Assembly (NCBI GenBank): GCA_964547585.1
Contig: CAZJOI010000014.1
Coordinates: 1 to 19,038, forward strand
Direction: 5' to 3'
Source: CAZSCF01 sp964547585
GTDB taxonomy: Bacteria > Patescibacteriota > Minisyncoccia > Moranbacterales > UBA2206
Length of the DNA stretch: 19,038 nt
Of this stretch, positions 1 through 6,915 are shown one piece after another. The translations under genes were made by a program, and so were the position numbers. Below the pieces are notes generated by a model that was not told where the DNA came from, made no database searches, and worked only from the letters and a program-made list of their open reading frames with translations. Within the stretch, counting starts at the first letter, position 1; every line of letters begins with the position of its first letter.

Positions 1-76
1 TAGATGCCAAAATACCAATGATGGCGATAACAATCAAAAGTTCGATCAGGGTAAATGCTTTTTTGTTTTTGTTCAT
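1..76 (-). CDS. Second type IV prepilin, 5' part only (cut by window edge)
   Basis: The first 25 codons of a prepilin are visible, starting at ATG 76-74. They give a short Lys/Asn-rich leader, then FTLIELL and a hydrophobic N-terminal helix. This is the class III signal peptide of type IV pilins: the basic leader is removed at the membrane by prepilin peptidase and the helix packs into the pilus core. The residue before the cleavage site is Ala (KKA|FTLIE) instead of the usual Gly. Positions 1-55 are identical base for base to 514-568 in the neighbouring pilin gene, which points to recent duplication or gene conversion. No Shine-Dalgarno sequence lies upstream, unlike the neighbour, so expression may be lower or coupled. 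The globular domain is outside the window, so its type cannot be judged. Confidence 0.85.
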   Translation of the reverse strand, partial: MNKNKKAFTLIELLIVIAIIGILAS

Positions 77-110
77 TTTTTTATTTATTATTATTAAAAT
101 AATTTACACT

Positions 111-134
111 CTTCAGCCCCTCTGGAGCTGAAAG
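111..134. repeat. Short hairpin between the two pilin genes
   Basis: TTCAGC (112-117) pairs with GCTGAA (127-132), and two more G-C pairs follow across one mismatch. It lies just past the stop codon of the upstream pilin. No T-run follows on the minus strand, so it could be an mRNA-stabilising or partial termination hairpin. This is a weak call. Confidence 0.3.
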
Positions 135-145
135 AATAAAAACTA

Positions 146-589
146 TTAAGGAGTTGTTGCATTGCAAGTTGCATTACCAGCAATAACCTTACAAGCATTA
201 TTTTTACTATTGCAACAAACTTTTTCGTCGTTAGCAGTTTCTCCATTGCTAGCAGCAATAAAGAAAGCTCCAGTTGTTGCAGTTCCAGTTTGCGTTCCTG
301 TATAATTCCATCCGGTTGTTGACCCTGTATTTAGGATTGGCCAAGTTTCTGCCATACCAGTACAAATAGTTGTAGTTCCAGGAGCAGTAGCGTTATTTAT
401 TGAAACTCCCGCATCAAAACACATATAGATTGAAGGCAAAATTGAAGACAGTGTCGATTGAACTGCCGCCGTTCTGGCTTTCTTTCTGGCATTACCCAAG
501 GAGACCATGACCGTAGATGCCAAAATACCAATGATGGCGATAACAATCAAAAGTTCGATCAGGGTAAAACCTTTTTTATTTTTTATCAT
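146..589 (-). CDS. Type IV prepilin (major pilin or pseudopilin)
   Basis: A 147-residue prepilin. The leader MIKNKKG is followed by FTLIELLIVIAI, so cleavage is expected between Gly7 and Phe8, leaving mature Phe1 and the conserved Glu5 (Glu12 of the precursor). A hydrophobic helix runs to about residue 30. The mature domain is small, rich in Thr, Gly, Ala and Asn, with six cysteines (57, 76, 125, 126, 133, 142), enough for three disulfides in an extracellular protein. The start is fixed by a strong Shine-Dalgarno GGGAGGTG four bases upstream. It lies downstream of pilC and upstream of a second pilin sharing its first 55 codon-region bases. The small globular part is also compatible with a type II secretion-like pseudopilin, but the pilM-N-O-B-T-C context favours a pilus subunit. 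Confidence 0.93.
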   Translation of the reverse strand: MIKNKKGFTLIELLIVIAIIGILASTVMVSLGNARKKARTAAVQSTLSSILPSIYMCFDAGVSINNATAPGTTTICTGMAETWPILNTGSTTGWNYTGTQTGTATTGAFFIAASNGETANDEKVCCNSKNNACKVIAGNATCNATTP

Positions 590-593
590 AAAA

Positions 594-601
594 CACCTCC
601 C
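594..601 (-). promoter_or_regulatory. Strong ribosome binding site of the pilin gene
   Basis: Read on the minus strand this is GGGAGGTG, four bases before ATG 589. It is one of only two strong Shine-Dalgarno sequences seen in the window. The other pilus genes have none, which suggests the pilin is made in much larger amounts than the machinery. Confidence 0.75.
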
Positions 602-678
602 TTCATATTCTACTAGCGAAAAAATTTAAAAATTCTCTTCGCTTGTTTTTTTAATTTTCTTTTTTCCGACCTCTTCTT

Positions 679-725
679 GAGGCTAAGCTTCTTCCGATCT
701 TTTTGATCGAGAGAAGCTTAGCCTC
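679..725. repeat. Long perfect hairpin between pilC and the pilin gene
   Basis: A 14-bp perfect stem (679-692 with 712-725) is followed, past one wobble and one mismatch, by a second 5-bp stem (695-699 with 705-709) closing a loop of five T. It is the most stable structure in the pilus cluster. It sits in the 166-bp gap between pilC and the pilin on the sense strand of the operon. No T-run follows on the minus strand, so it is probably an mRNA segmentation or stability element, or a weak terminator, separating low-level machinery mRNA from pilin mRNA. A tandem pair of TTTAGAC lies next to it at about 739-752. Confidence 0.7.
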
Positions 726-755
726 TCTATCGAAAATCTTTAGACTTTAGACTTT

Positions 756-1970
756 TTAATTTATTTGCCCAGCAATGTTGTATATTGGCATCAAAACAGA
801 AAATACCAAAATTCCCACACCAATGCCGATCACAACCATAATCACGGGCTCAATCATTATGGATAAGTTTTTGGTGGCAATGTCAGTTTCCTGCTCATAA
901 TATTTAGCCACATGCCCCAAGACCAAATCAATTTGTCCCGATTCCTCCCCAATCTTGACCATCTGCGAAACAATTGCCGGAGTATATTCTGATTTTTCCA
1001 TCACATTACTCATAAAGCCGCCGTTTTTTACCTCATCCGCCATCTTCAAGAACAAAGTTTGATAAACCGAATTACTGATAACCGAGCTAACCAAATTTAA
1101 TGCGCGGATAATAGGAATTCCTCCCGCCAAAAGAACGCCAAGGTTGTCCGCAAAACGAGCAATATAAAGATTTCTAAATATGTTACCTACGATCGGCAAT
1201 CTCAATTTGATGTAATCCCATTCTCTTTTGCCTTCTTCTGTTTTAATGTAATACGAAATTCCACCAATAATGCCAGCTATGCCAATCAGAATTATCCACC
1301 AAAAACTGGCCATAAAATCACTCACGGAAATTACCGCCTTAGTGTACCAAGGAACGTTTTCTATGCCCGAGTCCTTGATGATGGCTACCAGCTTAGGCAC
1401 GACAAAGGTTATTACGACAAAACCAATTGCAAAAAAAACAATCATTATTATCATTGGGTACATAAGCGCTGATTTCACTTTGCTTGTAAGAGAATAGTTT
1501 TTTTCAATATTATCCGCCACATATTCAACGGACTTACGCAGATTTCCTGAAGTCTCTCCTGATCTGACAACACTGATCATCAAATTAGAAAAAACATCTT
1601 TATTTTTTTCCAACGCATCGGAAAATGGCATCCCGTCTTGGATATCACCAATAATCCCCTCCAAAACTTTTTTGAAAAATACATTTTCATTTTGTCCCTC
1701 AATGGATTTGAGGGCACTAATAATCGGTACCTTGGCTTCAATGAGAATGGCCAATTGCCTGAAAAAAAGCATCAATTCTTTATTGGAAACATTGTCAAAA
1801 CTTTTCAAAAGATTACGCAATACTAAACTTTGTTTGTCTTCTTCCTTCAAAAAAATTGGGAAAAGCTCATTTTTTTGTAAAACCTCTACAGCCGCATTTT
1901 TGTTAACCGCATCAATGGTTCCCTCTTTTAGTAAGCCTTCTTTATTTTTAGCTTTGAAAAAAAACTTCAT
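756..1970 (-). CDS. pilC: Type IV pilus inner-membrane platform protein PilC
   Basis: A 404-residue member of the T2SF (PilC/GspF) family, of normal length. It is the polytopic platform on which the PilB and PilT ATPases act to insert or remove pilins. Two T2SF repeats are visible, about residues 68-195 and 270-395, each with the family's Gly-Glu signature (RSGETSGNL and KIGEESGQID). Three hydrophobic segments lie near 168-195, 220-242 and 372-395. The N-terminal part (KFFFKAKNKEG...) matches the short soluble start of PilC proteins. No Shine-Dalgarno precedes ATG 1970, but a good extended -10 promoter lies about 50 bases upstream. It follows pilT by 85 bases and precedes the pilin by 166. 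Confidence 0.95.
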   Translation of the reverse strand: MKFFFKAKNKEGLLKEGTIDAVNKNAAVEVLQKNELFPIFLKEEDKQSLVLRNLLKSFDNVSNKELMLFFRQLAILIEAKVPIISALKSIEGQNENVFFKKVLEGIIGDIQDGMPFSDALEKNKDVFSNLMISVVRSGETSGNLRKSVEYVADNIEKNYSLTSKVKSALMYPMIIMIVFFAIGFVVITFVVPKLVAIIKDSGIENVPWYTKAVISVSDFMASFWWIILIGIAGIIGGISYYIKTEEGKREWDYIKLRLPIVGNIFRNLYIARFADNLGVLLAGGIPIIRALNLVSSVISNSVYQTLFLKMADEVKNGGFMSNVMEKSEYTPAIVSQMVKIGEESGQIDLVLGHVAKYYEQETDIATKNLSIMIEPVIMVVIGIGVGILVFSVLMPIYNIAGQIN

Positions 1971-2020
1971 AATATTTTTTTAATTTTTTGTTTAAATTAT
2001 TTTGTTTTTAATTTACCCTA

Positions 2021-2049
2021 ATTATAACAAAAAAAGCAGCAAAACACAA
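2021..2049 (-). promoter_or_regulatory. Candidate extended -10 promoter in front of pilC
   Basis: On the minus strand TGTTATAAT (2029-2021) is a perfect extended -10 element, with a weak -35 TTGTGT (2049-2044) at 17-bp spacing. Transcription would start near 2014, giving a leader of about 45 bases before pilC. It could uncouple pilC and the pilins from the upstream genes. No experimental support is available. Confidence 0.5.
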
Positions 2050-2055
2050 AAATCT

Positions 2056-3132
2056 TTAGTGATTTATAAAATTTTGAAAATTATTAGAATCTTTAGCAAA
2101 AGCCTTAGCCGCCTCAACCGTTACTAATCCTTTTTTTACCAGGTCGGCCAAGGATCTGTCCAAAGAAATCATCTTCTGATCTAGGCTTGTTTCGATGACA
2201 TTATCTATTTGGTAATTTTTTCCTTCTCGAATCAAGTTGGCCACGGCATGATTTTTGATCATTATTTCAAAAGCAGGAACTCTGCCACCATCCACTCCTA
2301 TCACCAGCCGTTGTGAAAAAACGCCCAAAAGCGAATTGGCCAATTGCGCTCTGATTTGATTTTGTTGGTGAGAAGGGAAAACATCAATAATTCTGTCTAT
2401 TGTTTGTGCGGCATCATTGGTATGTAAGGTTCCAAAAATCAAATGTCCAGTTTCAGCGGCCGTAATGGCTGTTGAAATGGTTTCCAAGTCTCTCATTTCT
2501 CCTAGCAAGACGACATTGGCGTCTTCTCTGAAAACCGCTTGCAAGGCCGCGTCAAAAGATCTGGCATCTTGAAAAACCTCTCTTTGATTGATTATACATT
2601 TGTCTTGTTCGTAGACATATTCGATTGGATCCTCAATGGTTATAATATTTTTTTCTTGCCTATGATTTATCTCATTTATCAATGCGGCTAGCGTTGTCGA
2701 TTTCCCGTGTCCGACAGGCCCGACTACCAAAAATAGCCCTTGCGTACAGTTTGTAATATCATAAAGAATTTCGGGAACATTAAGATCCTTTAGCGTTTTT
2801 ATTTCTTTAGGAATTAATCTGAAGGCCAGACTCAAATAACCTTGTTGAAAAAAGGCGTTCACTCGAAAACGAACCTTGTCTTCAAGATTATAGGAAAAAT
2901 CAACATGCCCATTTTTGATTAATTTTTCCTTTTCCTTTTCATTGATAATCGCATCGCCGATGTCCCTGGTATCAGCTGGAGTCAAGATATTATTTTGATT
3001 TATGGAAACAAGTTTTCCGTCGATTCGCAGTGTTGGATATCTGCCAACCGTTAAATGCAAATCTGAAGCACCCTGAGCAGCCACCATGCGCAATAGTCCT
3101 TTTATTTTTTGTTCCGAATGAATTGTTCTCAT
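2056..3132 (-). CDS. pilT: Pilus retraction ATPase PilT
   Basis: A 358-residue PilT, the cytoplasmic hexameric ATPase that powers pilus retraction and DNA uptake. The N-terminal PAS-like domain (about 1-110, with SDLHL near 23) is followed by the RecA-like ATPase. Walker A is GPVGHGKST (138-146), the Asp box EDPIEY (167-172), Walker B VVLLGEMRD (207-215) and the His box GHLIFGTLHT (229-238). The LGEMRD form of Walker B and the length are typical of PilT and separate it from PilB. The retraction signature AIRNLIRE appears as AVANLIRE (296-303), with Ala in place of Arg. It lies 21 bases after the receiver gene, so the two are probably co-translated. Confidence 0.94.
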   Translation of the reverse strand: MRTIHSEQKIKGLLRMVAAQGASDLHLTVGRYPTLRIDGKLVSINQNNILTPADTRDIGDAIINEKEKEKLIKNGHVDFSYNLEDKVRFRVNAFFQQGYLSLAFRLIPKEIKTLKDLNVPEILYDITNCTQGLFLVVGPVGHGKSTTLAALINEINHRQEKNIITIEDPIEYVYEQDKCIINQREVFQDARSFDAALQAVFREDANVVLLGEMRDLETISTAITAAETGHLIFGTLHTNDAAQTIDRIIDVFPSHQQNQIRAQLANSLLGVFSQRLVIGVDGGRVPAFEIMIKNHAVANLIREGKNYQIDNVIETSLDQKMISLDRSLADLVKKGLVTVEAAKAFAKDSNNFQNFINH

Positions 3133-3153
3133 GTAATTTTTATTTTTCTTAAA

Positions 3154-3537
3154 TTAAGCCTTGGCCTCTTCCGCCTTCAAGCAAATTTTTATTTTCTCCA
3201 AAACTTCCGAGGGAGTAAAGTGAGATTTAATCAGATAATCATCCGCTCCCAGCCCCAAACCCTCATTGATTTCTTCTTTCTGACTGAGATTGGTTAAAAG
3301 AATTACTGGAATAGTTTTTAGTTTCTCATCTTTTTTTATTTTGCGTAAAGCTTCAATTCCGTCCATATAGGGCATAATAATATCCAAAAGAATCAAATCC
3401 GGTCTGACATCTTCAAGCTTTTTCATTGCCTCAACTCCATTGCGAGCCTCTATTACTTCATAGCCTTCTTGGGATAATTTTGTATGATAAATATCAATAA
3501 CAAAAGAATCGTCCTCAACTACCAATATTTTAGTCAT
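3154..3537 (-). CDS. CheY-like single-domain response regulator
   Basis: A 127-residue stand-alone receiver domain with the full active site: Asp9 and Asp10 (VVEDD), phosphoacceptor Asp52 (LILLDIIMP), Thr82 (ILLTN) and Lys104 (YLIKS). There is no output domain. Such proteins act by phosphorylation-dependent binding to a partner, as CheY at the flagellar motor or PilG and PilH at Pseudomonas type IV pili. Its place between pilB and pilT, 21 bases before pilT, suggests it switches pilus extension or retraction, but that is inference. No histidine kinase gene is in the window, so its phosphodonor is unknown. Confidence 0.93.
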   Translation of the reverse strand: MTKILVVEDDSFVIDIYHTKLSQEGYEVIEARNGVEAMKKLEDVRPDLILLDIIMPYMDGIEALRKIKKDEKLKTIPVILLTNLSQKEEINEGLGLGADDYLIKSHFTPSEVLEKIKICLKAEEAKA

Positions 3538-3551
3538 ATTTTTTAATACGT

Positions 3552-3578
3552 AACTTTTTTGCTCCCTTCAAAAAAGTT
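3552..3578. repeat. Perfect hairpin between pilB and the receiver gene
   Basis: AACTTTTTTG (3552-3561) and CAAAAAAGTT (3569-3578) form a 10-bp perfect stem. On the minus strand its loop reads AAGGGAG, a Shine-Dalgarno-like sequence about 24 bases before the receiver ATG. It could be a small attenuator or an mRNA stability element. Confidence 0.5.
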
Positions 3579-3641
3579 TTCGCTAGTTAATTTACAAAAT
3601 TAATTTTTTATATTCATTATGCCAATCTAAAAATGCCCATC

Positions 3642-5330
3642 CTATTCAGCTTCCTTCTCTTTAATAACATTTATGTCTATTTCCGTTACTCTTTCGACTT
3701 CCTCTATGGTTGTAAATCCCAAGAGAACTTTTAGCAGTCCATCTTGCTTAATGCTCAAAATACCTACCCTATCCCTCTCTTTTTCAATCAAGTTCTCATT
3801 ACCAGATTTTTCAATAATTATATTTTGAATTTCTTCTGATACTGGAACAACCTCATAAATAGCCACTCGTCCTTTGAGTCCGGTCCCATCACAAACATCG
3901 CAACCTTTTCCATGATAAACATTTACTCCCTGACTCATGTCTAACCCATATTTTTTCAACTCTTCTGGGGATATATTCTTGATTTCGTCCAGTATTTTAT
4001 TTTTTATTGTTTCAGAAATTTCCTTTTTCTCCTTACAATTATCACAAATTCTTCTCACCAACCTTTGCGCCATCACCAAGCGCAGAGATGATGAAAGTAA
4101 AAAAGGTTCAATCCCCATATCAATAAGTCGCGCTATGGCTCCGATGGCTGTGTTGGTGTGTAACGTTGAAAGCATAAGATGACCGGTAAGAGCAGCATGG
4201 ACTGAAAGCTCGGCCGTTTCTCCGTCTCGAATTTCGCCTAACATTATTATGTTTGGATCTTGACGCAAAATGGTTCGGAGACCACTCGCAAAAGTATAAC
4301 CAATTTCAGGATTAACCTGGCTTTGGTTCAAGCCTTCCAGGTTATATTCAATCGGGTCTTCGAGTGTTATTATATTTCTTTCTTCTTTGTTCAAAATTTT
4401 CAAAAGAGCATAAAGCGTTGTAGATTTTCCACTCCCCGTTGGCCCGGTTATCAAAATCATTCCAAAGGATTCTCGAATAGCTTTTCTGATATTTTCTATG
4501 GCTGTCCCCAATAGCCCCAATGTTTCAATATTTACCAACCCCTCTTCTTTGTCCAGAATTCGCAAAACCATTTTTTCTCCATATATAACTGGTAAGCTTG
4601 AAACGCGAAAATCTATTTGACTGCCACGAAGATTAAACCTAAATCTTCCATCCTGTGGTTTTCTTTTTTCATCTATTTTTAAACTGGATAGTATCTTTAT
4701 TCGAGAAACAACAGCTGGTCCAATTTCTCTTGGTATCATGAGTCCTACGCGTAATATGCCGTCCACTCTGAATCGTACGCGATAATCACTATCCAAAGGT
4801 TCAATGTGGATATCACTAGCGTTCCCTTCGATGGCATGTGCCAAAATCACTTCCACTAATTTTGCAACAGGAGCATCCTTCAAAATCTCTTCAACTTTTT
4901 TTTCAACACTGACTTCTTTTTTTTTATCAAAGCTATGATCTTGCGCCGATTCCTCCCTAAATGAATCCACAGCTTCTTGGACCATCACGTTTGCACTAGC
5001 ATAATTTTTCATCATTTCATTCAGAACATTTCTAGAAACCAAATAAATATCAGTTTCCAGTCCATCCTTTTCCGACATAAACCGCAGGACATTAAAGGCA
5101 TTCATATCTTCTGGATCCAGAACAGCTATCTTTATCAAATTATCATTTTTTTCAAAAGCAACTATATTGTTTTTTCTTGCAACTTCTTCAGGAATTATCC
5201 CAACAACGCTTCCTTTAATGTTTCTTGGAGCTTTTTCAATAAACTTAAAACCAAAAAGGCTTGCTTTTTCTTTTAAAGCCGCTATTTCTTCTGGGGAATC
5301 TTTTCCTTTTGTTTTCTTATCATTATCCAT
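3642..5330 (-). CDS. pilB: Pilus assembly (extension) ATPase PilB
   Basis: A 562-residue PilB/GspE family ATPase that drives pilus polymerisation at the cytoplasmic face of PilC. An N-terminal MshEN/T2SSE_N-like domain (about 15-110) is followed by a charged linker (115-150) and an N2 domain with SDIHIEP (172-178). The motor core has Walker A GPTGSGKST (296-304), the Asp box LEDPIEY (323-329), Walker B IIMLGEIRD (361-369) and the His box GHLMLSTLHT. A tetracysteine zinc site (Cys429, Cys432, Cys477, Cys480) marks PilB and excludes PilT. Length is normal. It stands 115 bases after pilO and 104 before the receiver. Confidence 0.95.
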   Translation of the reverse strand: MDNDKKTKGKDSPEEIAALKEKASLFGFKFIEKAPRNIKGSVVGIIPEEVARKNNIVAFEKNDNLIKIAVLDPEDMNAFNVLRFMSEKDGLETDIYLVSRNVLNEMMKNYASANVMVQEAVDSFREESAQDHSFDKKKEVSVEKKVEEILKDAPVAKLVEVILAHAIEGNASDIHIEPLDSDYRVRFRVDGILRVGLMIPREIGPAVVSRIKILSSLKIDEKRKPQDGRFRFNLRGSQIDFRVSSLPVIYGEKMVLRILDKEEGLVNIETLGLLGTAIENIRKAIRESFGMILITGPTGSGKSTTLYALLKILNKEERNIITLEDPIEYNLEGLNQSQVNPEIGYTFASGLRTILRQDPNIIMLGEIRDGETAELSVHAALTGHLMLSTLHTNTAIGAIARLIDMGIEPFLLSSSLRLVMAQRLVRRICDNCKEKKEISETIKNKILDEIKNISPEELKKYGLDMSQGVNVYHGKGCDVCDGTGLKGRVAIYEVVPVSEEIQNIIIEKSGNENLIEKERDRVGILSIKQDGLLKVLLGFTTIEEVERVTEIDINVIKEKEAE

Positions 5331-5349
5331 TAATTAGTTCGCCCTGCAT

Positions 5350-5373
5350 CCCCACAAATTTCATTCGGGATAC
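5350..5373. repeat. Dispersed intergenic motif, copy 1 (pilO-pilB gap)
   Basis: CCCCACAA, nine bases, then GGGATAC. The same two words with an eight-base spacer occur at 10822-10844 in the clpC-comF gap. The rest of the 115-bp gap 5331-5445 shows no convincing gene, only a 35-codon open frame running into pilB. Confidence 0.4.
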
Positions 5374-5445
5374 AAGGATTATTTTGCCATTCTGTTTACC
5401 TTCAACACCACACCACATCGGTCTTAACATTAGAAAAACAGTTTT

Positions 5446-6198
5446 CTAGGGAAGAAAGGGGTTTGTTTTTCCTGTCTGTCCTATGTTTATTTCAGAAAAA
5501 TCAGTCTTAACATTGTTTGTTATTTTATCAATTACGGACATATCGAACTTTCCACTATTTAAAACTTCACTATTAACATTAGCAATGCTGACCTTATTCA
5601 AATAACCAAACCCCAAAACCACATTCGCCTGTAATTTGTCGGAATCAGCACCATCGATACCTTTTGTTTTAGAAATTTTCAGAGAAGATATTTCTGTTAA
5701 ACGTTGCGTTTCATTCAGCTTTCCCAAAAAAGATTTTAATTGATCATAGCTTCCCACGATAACCACATCGAAATTAACTGTTTTGGGTACATTTTTAGCT
5801 ACTGATTTTAATCCGCTATTTTCCCCCGATATTTCTCCGGCTTCTTCTTCTGGCAATGCATTAGCATTTTTTTCAACTTCCTTTGACAAAGACAAATCTA
5901 CTATGGAAACTCCGGCAGCAGCAGCAACGGCATTCAAGTTATTTATGGCAACTTCTTCTTCTCTGAATACGGGTATGTACTTCAACAGAACATTTTGCTT
6001 TTCAGTATTAACTGCCAATTCTTGATTAAGTTTACTGGATTTCCCAATCCTTTCTTCAGTTACAGCCAAGCTCTGTTCAGCTTTTTTTTGTTCTTTGACT
6101 AGATTCACCACCTCAAGAACTTTTGGGAGAATTATACCCGCAGCAGCAACGACTGCTATGATTACCGCAATGGGAGTAATTAATAATTTTAATTTCAT
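5446..6198 (-). CDS. pilO: Type IV pilus alignment protein PilO-like
   Basis: A 250-residue bitopic membrane protein. An N-terminal membrane helix (about 5-27) is followed by a coiled-coil-prone segment (30-75) and an Ala/Val-rich region, then a C-terminal part with YDQLKSFLGKLNE (from about residue 150), typical of the PilO ferredoxin-like fold. PilO pairs with PilN and links the cytoplasmic PilM ring to the cell exterior. The tail after the fold ends in a short Thr/Gly/Pro-rich stretch. Sequence alone is only weakly diagnostic; the call rests on topology plus the order pilM-pilN-pilO-pilB. No Shine-Dalgarno is seen. Confidence 0.8.
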   Translation of the reverse strand: MKLKLLITPIAVIIAVVAAAGIILPKVLEVVNLVKEQKKAEQSLAVTEERIGKSSKLNQELAVNTEKQNVLLKYIPVFREEEVAINNLNAVAAAAGVSIVDLSLSKEVEKNANALPEEEAGEISGENSGLKSVAKNVPKTVNFDVVIVGSYDQLKSFLGKLNETQRLTEISSLKISKTKGIDGADSDKLQANVVLGFGYLNKVSIANVNSEVLNSGKFDMSVIDKITNNVKTDFSEINIGQTGKTNPFLP

Positions 6199-6236
6199 AA
6201 GAATTAGGTCTTATTTAAAAAATAAGATTAAATTAA

Positions 6237-6764
6237 TTATTTAACACTTTGATTGATTATGGCCGTTACGGAAAAATTCATCTTACCTTTTCCGTTTTCA
6301 ATATCATCGATTTTAATATTCGAAAGATATTCTGATTTTTTAAAATTCAAGATTTGTCTGGCCAGAGCAGTATAGTCGCTTGTTTCGCCTATTAAAACTA
6401 ACGAACCATCTTTTTTATCGTATACATACGAAGAAAGATATACTCCGTTTACCATAAGTTCTTGGATCTTGCTCAAACTCTCAATTACATCATTTTTCTT
6501 ACCAACCAAAGAATCGGCCATCGTAAGCCTGGTTTGAAAATCAAAAATATCTTTATTTTTTCCTTCTTTTACAGAATTTTCTTTCAAAACTCGCTCACTA
6601 ACAATTGCTTTGGTTTTTTTCTCCAGGACACTCTTGTAAATAGTTACCCCTGCATAAGTCACGAACCAAATAACAATCACCGCAACCAAATAAATAACCT
6701 TCTCTGCTGGAAACGGGTTGCTTTTCTGACCATCATTGGAAGTGCTTAAATTTATATTGACCAT
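6237..6764 (-). CDS. pilN: Type IV pilus assembly protein PilN-like
   Basis: A 175-residue bitopic protein. The start MVNINLS resembles the PilN INLL peptide that binds in a groove of PilM. A membrane helix (about 22-45) is followed by a charged, coiled-coil-prone stretch and a small C-terminal domain with SDYTALARQILNFKKS, the fold shared by PilN and PilO. It would sit in the membrane as the PilO partner. It starts 151 bases after pilM and ends 38 bases before pilO. Confidence 0.82.
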   Translation of the reverse strand: MVNINLSTSNDGQKSNPFPAEKVIYLVAVIVIWFVTYAGVTIYKSVLEKKTKAIVSERVLKENSVKEGKNKDIFDFQTRLTMADSLVGKKNDVIESLSKIQELMVNGVYLSSYVYDKKDGSLVLIGETSDYTALARQILNFKKSEYLSNIKIDDIENGKGKMNFSVTAIINQSVK

Positions 6765-6784
6765 ACTAAGTTCAGAATCTTGCT

Positions 6785-6790
6785 ATTATA
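6785..6790 (-). promoter_or_regulatory. Possible -10 box upstream of pilN
   Basis: A perfect TATAAT on the minus strand lies 20 bases before the pilN start. No acceptable -35 hexamer is found at 16-18 bp, so this is only a candidate. Confidence 0.25.
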
Positions 6791-6840
6791 AATTTATTTC
6801 ATAACAGCAAACTCTTTAAAATAAAATTGATTATATTTTT

Positions 6841-6883
6841 CCCAAATTATTTGGGCAAAGTTCGGCTTAACTTTATGCCGAAC
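6841..6883. repeat. Two tandem hairpins between pilM and pilN
   Basis: CCCAAA (6841-6846) pairs with TTTGGG (6850-6855), and GTTCGGC (6860-6866) pairs perfectly with GCCGAAC (6877-6883). A run of seven T follows about six bases later on the plus strand, none on the minus strand. In the operon direction they would be intercistronic stability or attenuation structures. Confidence 0.5.
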
Positions 6884-6915
6884 GAGTTGTTTTTTTATTA
6901 ATAAAAATTATATGC

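Noticed and set aside
615..643. AGCGAA...TTCGCT inverted repeat upstream of the pilin
   Set aside because: A six-base stem with a long AT-only loop is within chance expectation; the nearby 679-725 hairpin is far stronger.
5323..5430. 35-codon minus-strand frame overlapping the pilB start
   Set aside because: It could be a leader peptide, but it has no Shine-Dalgarno and overlaps the dispersed motif at 5350-5373; not enough to call a gene.
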